DNA of 64,000 nt from Hibiscus mutabilis (lineage: Eukaryota; Streptophyta; Magnoliopsida; Malvales; Malvaceae), in the NCBI GenBank assembly GCA_019671005.1, contig CM033714.1:82265909-82329908 (forward strand), given 5' to 3'. Positions 22,405 through 34,213 of the stretch are shown here, piece after piece. Numbering within the stretch: the first letter of the stretch is position 1; each line of letters begins with the position of its first letter. The translations under genes and the position numbers were made by a program. Under the pieces are notes generated by a model. That model was not told the origin of the DNA. It was given only the letters and a program-made list of their open reading frames with translations, and ran no database searches.

Positions 22405-22699
22405 AATTAAATAAATTGAATAATCAATCTAATTATTTTTTGTTTTGAATCGAGTTGGTCTTTTACAACTTGAATATTTGAAAACATGATTAACAAATCA
22501 ATGTAAATATAGATGAACAAATTGATATCTCTAACAAATTACAAAAAACTAATTATATTATACTTAAAAACTATATATAATATCAGAAAGAATTCTAACC
22601 AAAAAAGTTAAAATTCTATAATCATTAAGTGCTGAGTTAAGTCAAGTTTGATTAGGTTTACACATTAAATTACTAAATTAAGTTTATTAAGTCTCTTAT
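22405..22699. other. AT-rich spacer
   Basis: Nothing recognisable between two transposon-derived blocks. Confidence 0.4.
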
Positions 22700-22803
22700 T
22701 TTCTTTTAAGGTTATATTTTTATACACAAGTCATGTAAAAAATTTACACAATTCTTTATATTTAAGCTATAAAATTTAAAATTTAAATCTCTAGCCCTAA
22801 CAC

Positions 22804-23766
22804 TAGGATAGCAATGGAGCGGACTTGGAACGGACTTAATGAAGTCAAAGTCCAATCCAATTAATAATCGGACCTAAAAAATCCAAGTCTGATTACATAA
22901 ATTTAAGTCCGATCTAATAAAATATCTAAAATTCAAATCCAAATCCAAATCCGAAAGTCCGAATTCAGTTAATTTTTCTCATTTTTAAAGTAACATCTCA
23001 AACAAATATCTTTAAATAAAAAATAATTTCCAACAAACTTCTCTTGTCATCATTTGTAGTTTGAACACATGTTTTTTTTGTTGATTCATCTCCTAAAAGA
23101 GAAGGAGAAGATACAAAAGGAGTAAAAGATTTTTCATCTCACACTCCTATTAAGATTATAACAATAAAAACGAATGAATTTATTCTTTTTTTATATAGAA
23201 AATTTCAATTGAAAATACATAAAAAATATAAATATCAAGAGTACATTAAACAAAAAATTTAATGTGAAAAAATGTAACGTACCAGTACTTTTAGGAGGAG
23301 CCATTGATACTAAACAATAAAAGTTGACTGCTAGATATATAACTAAACTATTTAGATGGTTTTTTTTCTTCAAAAAACATTAATGATTGTTAAATCTCTC
23401 GTGTCTTTATATAGCCTTTGTAATCTTAATTCAACTCATATTGGATTTCAATATATATATATATATATATTAATATATATAATCTTAATTTAACTTTAAT
23501 TAGGATTTCAATATATATTATATATATAATCCCAATTCAACTTAATTAATATTTCAATCTAAGAGTTTTAAATGTTTTTATTTTGATACATATATGGATC
23601 AGACTCGAATCGGATCATGGCAATGTCCACATCTGGTCCACCTCCTATTAGGACTCGGACATTTTTTTTGGATTCGGAATCGGACTTTTTTCGATCAGAT
23701 TTGGATCGGATTTTTTTCTTCGGATCGGATTCGGATCATATTCGAATTATATTGTCATCCCTACTG
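22804..23766. mobile_element. hAT-like element nested in the telomere-word MITE
   Basis: CCTAACAC occurs at 22796-22803 and 23767-23774, a perfect 8-bp duplication of the host element's own sequence. The ends are TAGGATAGCAATGGAG and, near the right end in inverted form, TAGGGATGACAATATA. The arms carry repeated GGATCGGATTCGGAT-type and GTCCGA(T/A)T words, so they are inverted-repeat-rich. An internal ~60-bp repeat (about 23420-23560) is present three times. There is no transposase. Confidence 0.75.
23420..23560. repeat. Threefold ~55-60-bp tandem repeat
   Basis: The unit TAATCTTAATT(C/T)AACT...GGATTTCAATATATAT recurs near 23420, 23481 and 23530, separated by variable (TA)n. It lies inside the nested hAT-like element. 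Confidence 0.6.
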
Positions 23767-24387
23767 CCTAACACCCTAAAACCTAAGCTTTAAACCTAAA
23801 ACTCTAAACTCTAATTTTTAACCATAAACCTTAAATTCTACACCCTACAACCTAAAACCCTAAACCACAACCCAAATTTATAAACCCTAAAATTAAAAGA
23901 CACAAGCTTGTGTATCAAAGTATTTTTTTTATTATTTAGTTTTGAAAAAATTTGTCATATATATGCCTCAAAATTATATGTTATAACTTGGAATTTAATC
24001 AAATCGTCGACAATGTTTTAATTTAATATATTTAAACTTTTTTATTTTAATATGACTTAATTCAAAAAAAATATTAATTTCAATTGATCACAAAAAGCTT
24101 TGTCAACTCAAATTTTTTTACTCAATTACTAATCGCATACTCATCCTAGTCTCATTTTATTCATAGACTTGAGTTAATATTTATTATATACATTGAAAAT
24201 GAAAATATTTTGAATTAAACCAGTCAAAATTAAAATACTTTTTACATATCAAAATCCTATTATTGTTATATAAATATATTACATATTAAAAATATGCATA
24301 CACGTTCAACCATACTTACATAGATGTTAATTTATCAATTGTACTTGTTGAAATTTCTTAATAATATTTAAAATTTAAAAATATAGT

Positions 24388-24929
24388 TGTTAAATTAGAG
24401 GTTTCTTTTTTAGTTTTGAGGAGAAAAGGAAATTAGGAATTTAAGAAGAGCAAAGGATTTTGGGAGAAATGAAAACACTTGCTGAACTATTGAAAGAGAA
24501 AAGTAAAACTTCTAATTAATTATCAAAAATGAATAATACATTGTTTTAAATACTAATAAAGAAAAGTACTCTAACTGATTCTTTAATTAACAGCTGTATT
24601 ATATTCTAAAAAATTTCCTCGAACGGATCGTCGTTTCAAAAAATTCGAACGGAATCAGAATCGGATAAACGCGAATCAGAAGCGTCGTCTGATACCATGT
24701 TAAACCAAAGGTTTTTTTTTTTTTTTCAGTTTTGAGGAGAAAAGAAAATTAGGAATTTAAGAAGAGCAAACGATTTTGGGAGAAATGAAAACACGTGCTG
24801 AGCTATTGAAAGAAAAAAAAGTAAAACTTCTAATTAATTATCAAAAACAATAATACATTGTTTTAAATACTAATAAAGAAAACTACTCTAACTGATTCTT
24901 TAATTAACAAATGTATTATATCCTAAAAA
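24388..24929 (-). mobile_element. TRIM-like miniature LTR retrotransposon
   Basis: Two direct copies of about 225-232 bp (24388-24612 and 24698-24929, well conserved) flank 85 bp (24613-24697). Both copies start TGTTAAA on the plus strand. Directly against the right copy, the minus strand reads TGGTATCAGACGACGC, a tRNA-iMet-type primer-binding site as in Copia elements and TRIMs. On the minus strand the order is therefore LTR, primer site, 70 bp, GAGGAAA (weak polypurine tract), LTR. There is no coding capacity. Against it: the outer LTR edge ends CTAAAAA rather than CA, and I cannot find a 5-bp target duplication. Confidence 0.6.
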
Positions 24930-25934
24930 TAAGGATTTGTTAATAGTAACTAATTTTATAAAATTTAATTATTAAATACAATTTACTCGTATATTCATAT
25001 GTACCACAATGTACCATTAACTGTTTTAATTAGTTTAAAAATCGTAAAGACAAAAAGTGTTATTATTCTTTTTTAGAATAAAATCTTAAAAAATAATTTT
25101 TATATTATTTTTTAGACTTTTTTTTTTATTTTTTAATTCAAAAAATAATTAAAACTTCTATTACTATAATAATTCCTACATTCACTTTAACTTAAGGGTA
25201 AAGTTCACAAATGATCACTAAATTTTGATCAATTATTCAATATGGTATTCAAACTTTCAATTGAAATAAAATAAAATAATTTAACCCTAAAAAACCCCTA
25301 ACCCTAAACACTAAATCTTAAATCCTTAAACTCAAAATGATAAAAAATAATTTAACCCTAAACCTTGTTTTTAAATAAAAATAATTTGACTCTATTTCAA
25401 TTTTGTCCTCCATGTTTGCCATCACCCGTTAGGCTTGTGCTTTTGATATACTTGTCTCCAACTGATTTTATCCTGTTCTCTTGATATATTTTGAGCCATG
25501 CAAAATTCTCACATGTAAAAATTACAAATATCCAAGAACCATTGAAGCGTGAAACCAACAAAAGTGGTGGTGGTTTGTCATTCATGCTTGTTGTATTTAT
25601 TGGCTTGGTCGGATTAATTATGAAATATATCAAGAAGAGATCGTAAACCGCTACTACTCTGATCGACTCGTCTTCTTCCTCTACTCGCCTTCATTTAGAG
25701 AAGTAAAATGCAGTAAAAGGGAAGAAAAACAGAGGGTCTTCTGCTCGTACTACTCGACCTGCGCGGTAAAGTCTGGTCTAGTCAAAAATAATATTCATAT
25801 GATGATGAGAAGGGAGAATTCTAAAACAACCCAGAATCTAAAGGATCCTGAGTTTCTGTATCAAAAGAAACACTTCCATAGCCTCAAAAATAATTTCATA
25901 TTACCTAGGAATTGACAAGTACTAGAGGTATTTT
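24930..25934. other. AT-rich spacer with a short AAACCCT block
   Basis: No supported gene. AAACCCCTAACCCTAAACAC words occur at about 25280-25365. 25640-25930 is less AT-rich but has no recognised content; the 78-codon ORF at 25397-25633 has no features. Confidence 0.45.
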
Positions 25935-25940
25935 TTCTAC

Positions 25941-28661
25941 CTATCTTACAACCTCCATAATCGCATCCAAATAAGCATGCAAATTAAAGGAGGAATCTCT
26001 AGGATACCAAAGGCCTAAACAAGGCGTGTCTCTAACGTATCTAAAGATTCTCTTAACAACTATAAGGTGTGATTCTCTAGGACTAGCTTGAAATCTAGCA
26101 CATAAGCAAACACTAAACATAATATTCGGTCTACTTGCGGTAAAATAAAGCAAAGATCAAATCATAGAGCGATAAAGCTTTAAATCAACACACTTACCTC
26201 CTTTATCTTTTGTCAAGCTTTGTAGAATAACTCATTGGTGTGGCTTGAAGTTTTACATTCTCCAAGCCGAACTTCTTGAGCATATCCTTGATGTACTTAG
26301 CTTGATTGATGAAGATGTCATCATTTCTTTGATTGATTTGGAGTCCCAAAAAGAATGAGAGCTCTCCCATTATGCTCATCTCAAACTCACCTTGTATCAA
26401 CTTAGCAAACTCTTGGCAAAATAACTAATTAGTAGAACCAAAGATAATATCATCAACATAAATTTGAACTACGAAGATGCCTTTGCCTTTTCTTTTAATG
26501 AAGAGTATAGTGTCCACCTTTCCTTTTTCAAAATCTTTTTCAATTAGAAAACTTGATAATCTTTTATACCAAGCTCTAGGAGCTGTTTCAAACCATATAA
26601 AGTTTTTGAAAGTTTGAAAACATGGTTTGAATATTTTGGATCTTCAAAACTGGGTGATTGTTCTACATACACTTCTTCATTAATAAAACCATTTAGAAAA
26701 ACACTTTTTACATCCATTTGAAAAAGCTTGATTTCATGATAACATGCAAATACAAGAAGCATCCTAATAGCTTCCATTCTAGCTACGGGTGCATAGGTTT
26801 CATCAAAATCGATTCATTCTTCTTGAGTGTAACCTTGAGCAACACGTCTAGCCTTGTTTCTCACTATATTACCACTCTCATCTAGTTTGTTTCTAAAAAC
26901 CCATTTAGTTCCTATAGTAGACTTATTACTAAGCCTATCAACTAATGTCCATACTTGACTTCTCTCAAATTGGTTTAATTCTTCTTGTCTGACCAATATC
27001 CAATAATCATCTTTTAATGCTTATTTGATATTTTTAGGCTCAATGCATGAGATAAATGCAACATTACAAGCATTTTTAAGAGAAAGTCTACTGGTTACCC
27101 TTTTGGATGAGTCGCGCAAAATCTTACCACCTTTGACATAGTTGAACTCCCTTGGGTAGCTTACTTCATTTTCCTCTAGATTCATGTCCTTCAAGGCTTC
27201 TAGAGGTGGATCTTGTGCTTCTTCTTCTTTAAATGGAACTTCATCTACCTTTGATGACTGTCCACCATCATTGGCTTCAAAAATTCCTACATCATCATCA
27301 TTAAAAGAATCTTTCCTCAGAATAAGGTTATCATCGAAAACCACATGTATAGACTCTTTAACAACCAAAGTTCTTTTATTAAATACACAATAGGCTTTAG
27401 AGTTTAAAGAATAATATAAGAAAATAGCTTTATCACTTTTTGCATAAAATTTGCCCAAATTGTCTTTTCCATTATTTAAGAGAAAACATTTACATCCAAA
27501 AGGATGAAAATAGCTAATGTTAGGCTTTTTAGATTTTAAAATCTCATTAGGAGTTTTATTTAAAATTAGCCTAATCATTACTCGGTTGACAATATAGCAA
27601 GCCGTATTAGTGGCTTCCGCCTAAAAATACTTTGGCAAATTGTTTTTACAAAGCATACTTCTAGCCATTTATTCTAAAGTTCAATTTTTCCTCTCAACAA
27701 CCCTATTTTGTTGATGAGTGCGAGGAGCGGAAAATTTGTAGCTTATACCATTTGAGTTGCAAAAATCCTCAAAACCTAAATTTTGAAATTCACTATCATG
27801 GTCACTGCTAATATGAGAAATAGATTGACTAACAACATTTAGAGTTATTTTTCAAAATGTGATGAAATTTTCTAAAGCCTTATCCTTGATACTTAAAAAT
27901 AGAACCCAAGTGTATCTAGAGTAATCATCTACTAAAACAAATGCATTTGATTTTTCACTCAAGCTCATAGTCCTAATAGGGCCAAAAAGATCCATGTGGA
28001 TCAATTGTAAAACTCTACCAGTAAAAACATCATTAATATGTTTAAAAGAAACTCTTTTATGTTTTCCTTTTGCACAAGCATCACAAATTTTATCAAGATA
28101 AAAATTTATTTTTGGCAAACCTCTTACTAGATCTTTTGAAACCAATTTTTCTAAAATACTCATGCTTGCATGCCCTAGTTTTATATGCCATAACTATGAG
28201 TTATGTTCATCTTTTGTAACAAAACATGTATTTGAAATATGAATGTCATCTAAATGCACCATGTAAATGTTTTCTATGTGATGACCAATAAGCACAATTT
28301 TGTTAGTTTCAATGTTTAAAATTTTGCAACCATTTAAATAAAAAAGAACATTGAAACCTTTATTAAAAAGTTGGCTTATGCTTAAAAGGTTATTTTTTAG
28401 ACCGTTGACATATAAAACATTATCTATAAGGATTGAAGAGTGATTACCAATGGAACCAATTCCTTCAATGTGGCCTTTGGAGTTGTTACCGAAAGTCACT
28501 ACTCCTCCACTCTTTGGTTTTAGCTCCAAGAACCAACTCTTGCCATCGGTCATGTGTCTCGAGCATCCACTATCAAGGTACCATGAGTATGCACATGTAG
28601 CTTTGGCCTTGTAGCAATGCCCCCTACAAACAAAGATTAAGTCTTGATTTTCGGTACCCAA
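25941..28661 (-). pseudogene. Copia pol remnant (protease, integrase, RT, RNase H)
   Basis: The protease site is in SWYLDSGCSRHMT (about 28580). The integrase zinc-binding end is CDACAKGKHKRVSF (about 28080), followed by the first catalytic Asp in IHMDLFGP (about 28000), the second in SSDHDSEF (about 27805) and the Glu in VVERKN (about 27690). RT begins with WTLVDR...GTKWVFRNKLDE (26996-26814), continues with LFQMDVKSVFLNG (26720), and has the intact YVDDIIFG active site at about 26465-26442. FFLGLQI follows at about 26350-26330. RNase H starts at 26150 and ends abruptly. In-frame stops occur between most blocks. The catalytic residues survive, so decay is moderate. Confidence 0.88.
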
Positions 28662-29339
28662 ATCATTTTGGGTCCATGAGTATTAGCTCCCAAAATCTTG
28701 GTTCCCTTAGGAATCCAAGAAGACAAAGCACTAATGTTGTTAGAAGCAATTAGTTTCTTAGGAACCCACACAATTCTAACCTTCTTACCATATGAGGGCC
28801 TTGGGAAGCCTCTTTGTTTGTACCCATTAAAGTTTCTCTTTACATTGTTGGGTTTTGAAGAACTTGCTTTTTCAAAATTTTGTTTCCCAACCTTGCTTAG
28901 AGAAGCTTTAGATCACTCACCTCCTTGTAGTGATCATCATGAACTTTAGAAAGAATGTTGTTTAAATCAAGATTTTTCTTTTAAAAATCATTTTGTTTTT
29001 GTTGTAAATCAAAAACTTCCTTTTAAAGTTCAGAGTTGGCTTTAGAAAGGGAATCATTTTGGTTTTTCAAATCAAAAATTGTTTTCTTGTTTTTCAAAAT
29101 TGATTCCTTAAACTTTTCCACCAACTCGTCATAAACCTCTTTTAACTCATCATATGGTTATTGAAGTTCATCAAAAGATAAATCAAATAAACATGAGTTA
29201 GAGGTTACTTTAGGATCTTCTTCAAGAGCAGTGAGGCAAAGGTTGACAACTTCTTACTCCTCTTTATCGGATGATTCCTCATCACTCCAAGTAGAAACGT
29301 TTTCTTTGAGCTTCTTCTTCTTCCCAAAGCTCTTCTTTT

Positions 29340-30335
29340 TGAGTTAGGGGCAATCGGTCTTTATGTACCTCGACTTCTTGCACTCAAAACAAATGATTTG
29401 ATCCTTCTTATTCTTGTTCTTGAAGTCTCCTCTTTGATGGAACTTTCTTCCTCGGTTGGACTTCATGAACTGAGTGAACCGTTTGGTTAGCATGGCTATT
29501 TTTTCATCTTCCTCATCACTAGAATCACTCTTCTTGTGAAACTTTGAGAGCAATTCCCATCTTCTTCTTTTCTACTTCTTTTTTCGATCTTCTTCTCTTT
29601 TTCTCATAATTTCTTCATTTTTTTCATGATCTCATGGGTTAGAAGAGATCCCATAAGAGCACCGAGCTTCAAGGTTTTAAGGTCTTTAGCCTTAATGATG
29701 GCAGTCCTCTTTCCATCCCATGACTCGGGAAAGGAGTATATGAGCTTTCAGACTAGCATGTCTTCGGGGATAACTTCTTTGAAGCATTTGAGCCATTGAC
29801 AATGACGGAGGAATGATCTAACATCTTAGTGACGTTCTCATCGGGCTCCATCTTAAAATTCTCGTAGATTAAATTGAGGAGTCTAATCTTGGTCTCCTTT
29901 ACATCGTTGGTACCTTCATAGGTGGTCTCGAGCTTGTCCCACACCTCCATTGCACTTGTACAAGAAGACATCTTCGAGTACTCACCTGGTCCAAGTGCAC
30001 AAAAGAGCATGTGCAAAGCCTTATCGTTTACTTGCAACTTCCTCATTTCTTCACCGGTCATTTCTTACTCGGTCTTGGGAACTTGCCTTTCTCATTCTTG
30101 ATTCATTGGAATAGATGGTCCATCTTTGATTACATCTCAAAGGAGGTAATTGTTGGATTTGATGAATAGCCTCATTTGATTCTTCTAATACGGATAGTTG
30201 TCCCCATTGAAGAAGGATAATTTAGTGGTCTATTGAGACTTGTACAAGTTGTGGCCGGAAGCAGACGTCGTGGCTTGAATGTCGGTTGATTGAATCACCT
30301 CTAGGATCGTCTCAAGTGGATGTCAATCTCTCAAA
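29340..30335 (-). pseudogene. Copia gag remnant
   Basis: The minus strand encodes a UBN2-type gag segment (MEVWDKLETTYEGTNDVKET, about 29955-29900; the open part is 30061-29753). Further on is the nucleocapsid zinc knuckle CFECKKSRYIKTDC at about 29385-29345. The knuckle's His is replaced by Tyr, and the frame is broken between the two parts. The linker is Lys/Glu-rich with SDEEDEK-type acid stretches. Confidence 0.8.
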
Positions 30336-30336
30336 T

Positions 30337-30355
30337 GAGCTGGGCTCTGATATCA
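30337..30355 (-). other. Primer-binding site of the Copia element
   Basis: The minus strand reads TGATATCAGAGCCCAGCTC starting a few bases from the LTR end, one base off the canonical tRNA-iMet-complementary TGGTATCAGAGC. It fixes orientation and the inner LTR edge. Confidence 0.8.
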
Positions 30356-30357
30356 AT

Positions 30358-31200
30358 TGTTGGGATGATTAAACAACTCGATTTGGTCAAGAGGGGGTAA
30401 ATTGACACTTTTAAAATTGATTCCAAGAAAAATGATAAATAGTGGTTCAAGCTTCTAACAAGCTGTGCATCCACTACCTTAGCTCTCCACTAAGAATTTC
30501 AAACAAACCGTTACAAATATCAAAGCTTTCTACCTAAAGCTTGATCAAGTTCACTCACTTTACAAGAAAGAATGGCAAATAATGAAAGACCTCTCAAAGG
30601 TGAATAATTTGCCTCAAATACAATTTCACTCAACCCAAACTTGAAAGAAATAATTACAAATATGCTCACTCAAGTGGGTTACAAAGGATTTGACTCTAAT
30701 AAGCTCAAAGTGTTAGACTTGTCTTTGAATGCTTGAAAGTTGATCAATGGATGTTCAATTTTTGTTGTTGTAGCTTTGGAGACTTGATTTTATATTCCTT
30801 CATTGATTTCTAATCGTTTGGGTGGTTGAGATCATCAATAGAGATGTTGGGCTGCTTTTTCTCTGAATAAATATTGTTTGGTAGCCTACTACATCGATAC
30901 ACGAGGAGCCGTATCGGTACTTGCCATAAGAAAAAATAGCCGTTGTACAAAGGAGTATCGAAATTGACATAGTGTAAAAATATAGGCGTATCGATACGGT
31001 ATAGCCGTATCGATACGGTTTTAGCTCACTGGAATCTGAGGAAAAAGTCCAAGGAAAATTACATCGGTACGCCTAGGGGGCGTATCGATACGGTGTAACC
31101 AATTTTCAAAGATTAATGATTCCGATAACTGACAAGTAATAGTCAAATATAGGTTTTACAAAAAAGATACAAAACTAAAAAGTTTTACATCGTGTCAACA
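30358..31200 (-). repeat. 5' LTR of the Copia element (843 bp)
   Basis: The plus-strand ends are TGTTGGGATG and GTGTCAACA, and the inner end abuts the primer-binding site. The segment 30890-31092 holds three pairs of GTATCGATAC-type palindromes with starts 19-21 bp apart. Structure and motif content are shared with the solo LTR at 33103-34213. Confidence 0.8.
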
Positions 31201-31206
31201 AATCCT

Positions 31207-31413
31207 ACCTCTATCTTAATATATATGGTTATATTTTGATATATTTTTACACAACCCTTCTATAAAATTTAAAATTTAAATCCCAAAACCTAAACCCTAA
31301 ACTCTAAATTATAAATATAAACCTTAAATTCTACACCCTACACACTAAACCCCAAAACCCTAAACCCTAAAGTTTACACAAGCTTGTATATCAAAGTATT
31401 TTCCACAAATATA
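31207..31413. mobile_element. Telomere-word MITE, uninterrupted copy
   Basis: The ends GGTTATATTTTGATATATTTTTACACAA (about 31226-31253) and, inverted, AATACTTTGATATACAAGCTTGTGTAAA (about 31372-31400) form imperfect terminal repeats. Between them is a run of AAACCCTAAA / CCTTAAATTC words. It matches the arms of 22709-23932. The target duplication is unclear because of AT-rich flanks. Confidence 0.65.
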
Positions 31414-31504
31414 TAATTTATCTCTTAATTGTCTTACAAAGTCAAATATTAAGATTGGTGGTCATATAAAAGTATTCTATGATGCAAGGAGTGATGGCAT
31501 AGAA

Positions 31505-31935
31505 CAAAACATTTTAGTATCTTTTTGGTGCCATTCTCTATGCACTGATACTAGGAATCTAAATCCTACGCTCTAATTCTAATTTCTAAACTATAAATCT
31601 TAAACTCTAAAAAATAAATCATACACCATACACTATAAACCCTAAACCCTAACAACAACTCTAATCTTAAGCCATATTTTAAACTATTGAGACTTAAAAA
31701 GGGCTCCGAAAAAGCGCAAAAGATTTCTATTCATACAAGAACGAAACTGTAAATGAAAGTGGACTACATTTTCTTGGAATAGAAATCACATGCCCCTTTT
31801 GTGTGCCACTATTTGTGCTCCAATACTAAAAAATAAGTTTAGAGTTTAGGATTAAAGTTTAGGGTATTGAGTGTATGTTGTATTTTTTAAAGTTTAAGAT
31901 TTATAAGTTAGAATTAGAACATAAAATTTAAATTT
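31505..31935. repeat. Second AAACCCT / GGGTTTA block
   Basis: 31560-31665 carries CTCTAATT and AAACCCTAAACCCTAA words; 31835-31930 carries the opposite strand (GTTTAGGATTAAAGTTTAGGG). Flanking them are TGGTGCCATTCTCTATGCACTGATA (about 31525) and, inverted, GTGTGCCACTATTTGTGCTCC-like sequence (about 31800). The whole may be one foldback element with non-repetitive filling. Confidence 0.45.
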
Positions 31936-32084
31936 TTAATCCTGACATATAAAAATGGATAGAAAAGAGGCGGACAATTTTTGTTTATTTTCTTGAGGCT
32001 GGGCTGCTGCATGATGTTGGGGTGATTCTAGGGAACAACCCTTAATTAAAGGCTAAATGAAGGGCGACCGGCTAACCGGGTAAA

Positions 32085-33102
32085 ATGTGTGTACATAAAT
32101 TCTTACGATGCCTGTACATAATTCTTTACAAAAACTGTAATAAAAATGGTATATACATAAAATGTTACAATGTAAGGATTTGTGTACATATATAATTCCT
32201 TACAAAAATTGTAAGAAAAAAGGTATATACATAAAATGTTACAACGTAAGGATTTGTGTACATACATAATTTCCTACGAGTAAACATAATTTGGTACAAG
32301 AAATGTAAGGATTTGTGTATATACACAAATTACTACAAAGTATACACAAATCCTTACAAAAGTTGTAAGAAAAACGGTATGTACCGAATTCCTTACAAAA
32401 TTTCATCAAGGCCCAAAGGGGCTCAACTTTGTGTAAAGATTTGTGTACATACATAATTTCGTACAAGAAATGTAAGGATTTGTGTATGTACACAATTTAC
32501 TAAAAAGTATACACAAATTCTTACGAAAGTTGTAAGAAAAACAGTATGTACCGAATTCCTTACAAAATTTCACCAAGGCCCAAAGTGGCTCAACTTAGTG
32601 TAAGGATTTGTGTACATACATAATTTCCTATGAGAAAACATAATTTGGTACAAGAAATGTAAGGATTTGTGTATGTACACAAATTACTACAAAGTATACA
32701 CAAATCCTTACAAAAGTTGTAAGAAAAACGGTATGTACCGAATTCCTTACAAAATTTCACCAAGGCCCAAATGGGCTCAACTTAGTGTAAGGATTTGTGT
32801 ACATACATAATTTCCTACGAGAAAACATAATTTCGTACAAGAAATGTAAGGATTTGTGTATGTACACAATTTACTACAAAGTTTACACAAATCCTTACAA
32901 AAGTTGTAAGAAAATGGTATGTACCGAATTCCTTACAAAATTTCACCAAGGCCCAAAAGGGCTCAACTTAGTGTAAGGATTTGTGTACATACATAATTTT
33001 GTACGAGTAAACATAATTTGGTACAAGAAATGCAAGGATTTGTGTATGTACACAAATTACTACAAAGTATACACAAATCCTTACAAAAGTTGTAAGAAAA
33101 AT
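32085..33102. repeat. ~187-bp satellite array, left part
   Basis: The unit begins GTAAGGATTTGTGTACATAC and ends with AAATTTCACCAAGGCCCAAA(G/T)GGGCTCAACTTA. Unit landmarks (GTGTACATACATA) fall at 32256, 32443, 32610, 32797 and 32983, so the period is 167-187 bp. The first 150 bp are more divergent. Each unit contains GTAAGGATTTGTGTA and its reverse complement TACACAAATCCTTAC, so it can fold. ORFs across it only reflect repeat periodicity. Confidence 0.85.
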
Positions 33103-34213
33103 TGTTGAGCTCGATGTACAGAACCGATTAATTAGCCAAGTGGTGGAGAAAGTTGATTTTTGGGTGGAAATGGTGGAAGTAAAAGATAAACAAAAAGACA
33201 CAAGGGTTTAGAGTGGTTCAACTCCCCCAATGGAGTCTACATCCACTATCTAGGCTTCCAACCTTAGGATTTCAACAATTCACTAAGAATTCTTCCCTTT
33301 TTCTAGGCTAAGGAGGCAACCGTTACAATCCTAGAATCACAACCCGTGATCTAGCATCCAAAAACTCACAACCCGAGTCTTGGGAACACCCTCTAACAAA
33401 GAAAATCCTAGCAAACTGAAATCCCTCTTAATAGGTAGATGTTTGCACACTAATCACTCACCCAAAACCTAAAACACTTGAGCAAAATATTACAATTAAA
33501 GCTCACAAGTGTTGCCTATACAAAGAAATATACAATTAAGCTCTAAGAAAAATATTTGATCATAATGTTGTTGACAATTGAAGCATTTGTCTTTCATAGA
33601 TGCTTGAAGGTCCCTTTTATACTCCCAAATGAGTTCATAGCCGTTGGTGACCGTGGGATTAAATTGAAGTCGTTTGGGTCTTTATTTTCCACATTAATTG
33701 TAGTTCTGAGGCTTTTCGTATCGGTACGCGGGTAACCGTATCAGTACGGCCTTCTTCATAACTAGCTGTTGAGCTCTGATTAGCTGATGTGTATCGATAC
33801 GCGTATAGGCGTATCGATACGTCCTACAATTTAAAAGACCATTAGAAATATGACCGTTGGGGGGTTTTGTTCATTGGGATATATGCCACGTAGGCGTATC
33901 GATACACCAAATGGGTGTATCGAAACCACTATTCTTCGTACAATACGGGAAGGCCCTGTATCGATACGGATCTTGACAGTTTCACAAACTGTAGCTAAAA
34001 CCCTTTATGCGTATCGATACAGGGTATACCGTATCGGTACTGATATTTGAAAAAATCAGGTTTGGCTACTTGAAAGACGTTTTAAATCATCCCAAAACCT
34101 CTTAAAAGGCATTAAACATTATTTCAAGTTGTTTGGACTTAAAATCATTTTTAAAATCTTTTCAATTTATTCCATTTTTTTTCAATTATTATATCAAAAC
34201 ACATATCTCAACA
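33103..34213. mobile_element. Solo LTR (1111 bp) of a Copia-like element inside the satellite
   Basis: It begins TGTTGAGCTC and ends ATATCTCAACA, and exactly interrupts a satellite unit. Flanking pentamers are AAAAT (33098-33102) and AAAAC (34214-34218), one base different, as expected of an aged 5-bp target duplication at the unit's GTAAGAAAAACGG site. There is no primer site or coding region. 33718-34040 holds five pairs of GTATCGATAC-type palindromes. Motif content and the (T)CCACTA / CTAAGAATT words resemble the LTR at 30358-31200, so it is a related family. Confidence 0.8.

Larger units (their letters stand above)
22709..23932. mobile_element. Telomere-word MITE, interrupted by a nested element
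   Basis: The outer arms are GTTATATTTTTATACACAAG (about 22710) and, inverted, a right end reading ATACTTTGATACACAAGCTTG (about 23900-23925). Just inside are AAATTTAAATCTCTAGCCCTAA on one side and many AAACCCTAAA / CTTTAAACC words on the other (23769-23892). The order matches the uninterrupted copy at 31207-31413. The interruption is the element at 22804-23766. Confidence 0.65.
25935..31200 (-). mobile_element. Ty1/Copia retrotransposon, 3' end lost
   Basis: On the minus strand the order is 5' LTR (31200-30358), primer-binding site, gag, protease, integrase, reverse transcriptase, then RNase H. RNase H breaks off at about 25941, and no polypurine tract or 3' LTR follows. The order protease-integrase-RT defines Copia. 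The gag style resembles the SIRE/Maximus-type Copia elements of plants, which is an inference. The polyprotein is split by many stops and frameshifts, so the copy is dead. Loss of the 3' LTR fits an illegitimate deletion rather than solo-LTR formation. Confidence 0.9.
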
